A stretch of DNA of 6,744 nt from Bacteroidota bacterium (GTDB lineage Bacteria > Bacteroidota > Bacteroidia > UBA8524), in assembly GCA_003531115.1 (NCBI GenBank), contig DQHT01000059.1, forward strand, positions 17,450 to 24,193, written 5' to 3'. The notes beneath the pieces were generated by a model. The model made no database searches. It was not told the DNA's origin and saw only the letters and a program-made list of their open reading frames with translations. Made by a program: the position numbers and the translations under genes. Positions 5,085 through 6,744 of the stretch are shown here, piece after piece (within the stretch, counting starts at the first letter, position 1; the number at the start of each line of letters is the position of its first letter).

Positions 5085-6744
5085 TCAGTCGAATAATTCG
5101 GTTTTTTTAATGATCCATAAAAAGAGGCCTAAACAAACAGTGGTAAAGAGGCCCAGATAGAGGGCTTCATCATAAAAACCAAAAATAAGTTTGCCGGTAA
5201 AAAACAAAAATCCATAGGTAAAGCCAATAGCCAGTATCCAGCTAAGGGTATAAAAAAGGAGTTTAGGCTGATTGATGATCTCCTTCGACTTCGCCGCCAC
5301 CGGATCCCACCAGCCTCCGGGTTGTACTTTGTCAAAGAACTTTTGCAAATGTCCCTCTTCAACCGGTTTGGTGAAATAGGTAACAATCAACCAAACGGCC
5401 GTGCTAATGCCAATGATGATAAAAAAGGAATAAGGGAAATAGAGTTCCGGATGAAGATTTTTAACAATAGATTCAGCAGTAGAACCATCAGGAATTAAGG
5501 TGATTGAAGCTTCATTTAGTGTTCTCATGGTAAACAACACACCGTACACCACAAAAGGCGTAAGGGTTGCGGCGATCTCCGACCAGGCATTGATACGCCA
5601 CCAGTACCAGCGGAGGATCAATACCAAACCCAATCCGGCGCCACATTCGAGAATAAATTTCCATACCCCTTCAATGCGCGTAACATAAGTCGTGGCAAAT
5701 AAACCGATGAGCATGATGATGAGCGTCATGATGCGGCTTACACGTACATTGTATTTTTCACCCCGGTTTTGCGTTCCCGGAACAAAACGGAGGTAAAAGT
5801 CGTTGACCATATAACTGGCGCCCCAGTTCAGTTGCGTAGAAATGGTACTCATATAAGCAGATAAAAAGGCAACGAGCAATAAACCTCTTAGTCCGTCAGG
5901 CAAATAATCTTTCATGGCCATGACATAGCCTGCTTTGGGGTCGCTTATCATTACCTCAGGGTAAAGAACTACCGCACAAAGCGCCACGATGATCCAGGGC
6001 CAGGGGCGAAGGCAATAGTGGGCGAGGTTAAAAAAGAGGGTGGCGAAGATGGCATGTTTTTCATTTTTGGTGCTCATCATCCTTTGGGCCACGTAGCCAC
6101 CACCACCCGGCTCAGCGCCCGGGTACCAGCTGCTCCACCACATAAATCCTATAAAGGCTAAAAAGGCTGCCGGCGCGAGGACCAACTGTTCTACGTTTAT
6201 ATTTCCAGAAGAATCCAATAAGGGCAGAAAGTTCAAGCTGCCTTCGGGAAGAGACTCCCGCAAATTGGCCATACCTCCGATCTCTTCACTATTTAAAACC
6301 AATACAGCCAAAACAATACACCCCGTCATGGCAATAAAAAACTGAATGACATCCGTAAACACAACGCCCAGCAAACCGGATAAGGAAGAGTAGCCCATTG
6401 TGATCAGCATGGCAATGCCGGTATACCAAAAGGCCTCTTGTTCACCGAGTCCGAAAAATACAGAAAAAAGGGTCATCAATGCCCGATTTACCCAGGCGAT
6501 GATGAGCACATTCATAAACAAACCCAGGTATATGGCTTTAAAGCCCCGGAGCAGGGCAGCGGGTTTCCCTGCATAACGAAATTCGATAAACTCAACCTCA
6601 GTTAATACCCCCGATCGGCGCCATAGGCGGGCAAAAAAGAAGGTAGTGAGGAGTCCTCCCATGGCAAAATTCCACCACAACCAGTTGCCGGCCACCCCGT
6701 CTTTAGCTACGATCTCAGTAACAGCCAGCGGGGTATCGGCCGCT
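5085..6744 (-). CDS. Sodium:solute symporter (SSS family), N terminus beyond the right edge
   Basis: 552 residues are visible and the frame remains open at the right edge. A GTG at 6695 would be a false start, because the upstream codons (AADTPLAVTEIVAKDG) are typical symporter sequence. About 12 hydrophobic membrane segments can be counted, matching the LeuT-like SSS fold (TC 2.A.21) of the inner membrane. The stretch LSAYMSTISTQLNWGASY followed by MVNDFY is the conserved segment that in this family carries the Ser/Thr residues of the second sodium site. Members import sugars, amino acids, sialic acids or vitamins with sodium; the substrate here cannot be told. The visible part is intact and ends with TGA at 5087-5085, 88 bases before lon on the same strand. 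There is no clear terminator, so co-transcription with lon is possible. Confidence 0.93.
   Translation of the reverse strand, partial: AADTPLAVTEIVAKDGVAGNWLWWNFAMGGLLTTFFFARLWRRSGVLTEVEFIEFRYAGKPAALLRGFKAIYLGLFMNVLIIAWVNRALMTLFSVFFGLGEQEAFWYTGIAMLITMGYSSLSGLLGVVFTDVIQFFIAMTGCIVLAVLVLNSEEIGGMANLRESLPEGSLNFLPLLDSSGNINVEQLVLAPAAFLAFIGFMWWSSWYPGAEPGGGGYVAQRMMSTKNEKHAIFATLFFNLAHYCLRPWPWIIVALCAVVLYPEVMISDPKAGYVMAMKDYLPDGLRGLLLVAFLSAYMSTISTQLNWGASYMVNDFYLRFVPGTQNRGEKYNVRVSRIMTLIIMLIGLFATTYVTRIEGVWKFILECGAGLGLVLILRWYWWRINAWSEIAATLTPFVVYGVLFTMRTLNEASITLIPDGSTAESIVKNLHPELYFPYSFFIIIGISTAVWLIVTYFTKPVEEGHLQKFFDKVQPGGWWDPVAAKSKEIINQPKLLFYTLSWILAIGFTYGFLFFTGKLIFGFYDEALYLGLFTTVCLGLFLWIIKKTELFD

Noticed and set aside
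5180..5187. TATTTTTG on the minus strand as a lon promoter box
   Set aside because: It fits TAnnTTTG, but the nearest TTG is at 17-base spacing in an A/T-rich run, and it lies about 185 bases before lon inside the symporter gene. Chance is likely.

Overview
The window reads as chromosomal DNA from a member of the Bacteroidota. The tRNA-Leu gene has a promoter of the type described for this phylum: TTG, 19 bases, then TATATTTG, which fits the TAnnTTTG box. The Lon protein has the acidic N-terminal lead typical of the phylum, and ribosome-binding sites are weak. A genus cannot be named from the sequence alone.

Layout. (1) Positions 1-2300 are an accessory, gene-poor and partly decayed region. 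It holds the N-terminal part of a GHKL-fold ATPase (minus strand, running off the left edge), an unrecognised 170-residue ORF (plus strand), a DUF2958-like small protein (minus strand) preceded by an in-frame amber codon, and frameshifted gene remnants. Two diverged copies of a ~170-200 base repeat lie about 1.5 kb apart, and the second ends in a perfect 16-base inverted repeat. The spans 404-545 and 923-956 hold nothing I can identify. (2) Positions 2298-2501 are a compact tRNA-Leu(GAG) unit on the minus strand: promoter, gene, a short tandem repeat in the trailer and an intrinsic terminator. (3) Positions 2498-4996 are a complete lon gene (832 residues). (4) The 88-base gap between lon and the next gene can form two overlapping hairpins just before the lon start. 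(5) Position 5085 to the right edge is a sodium:solute symporter lacking its N terminus.

How the parts relate. The symporter, lon and tRNA-Leu all run on the minus strand and form an ordinary core block. The accessory region starts directly beyond the 3' side of the tRNA, the usual side for elements that integrate at tRNA genes. I infer an old, eroded island there, but I found no integrase and no duplicated tRNA end. No complete new system can be shown from this window. The leads worth following are the GHKL ATPase, whose operon continues off the left edge, and the repeat pair that brackets the orphan ORF and the DUF2958-like gene.
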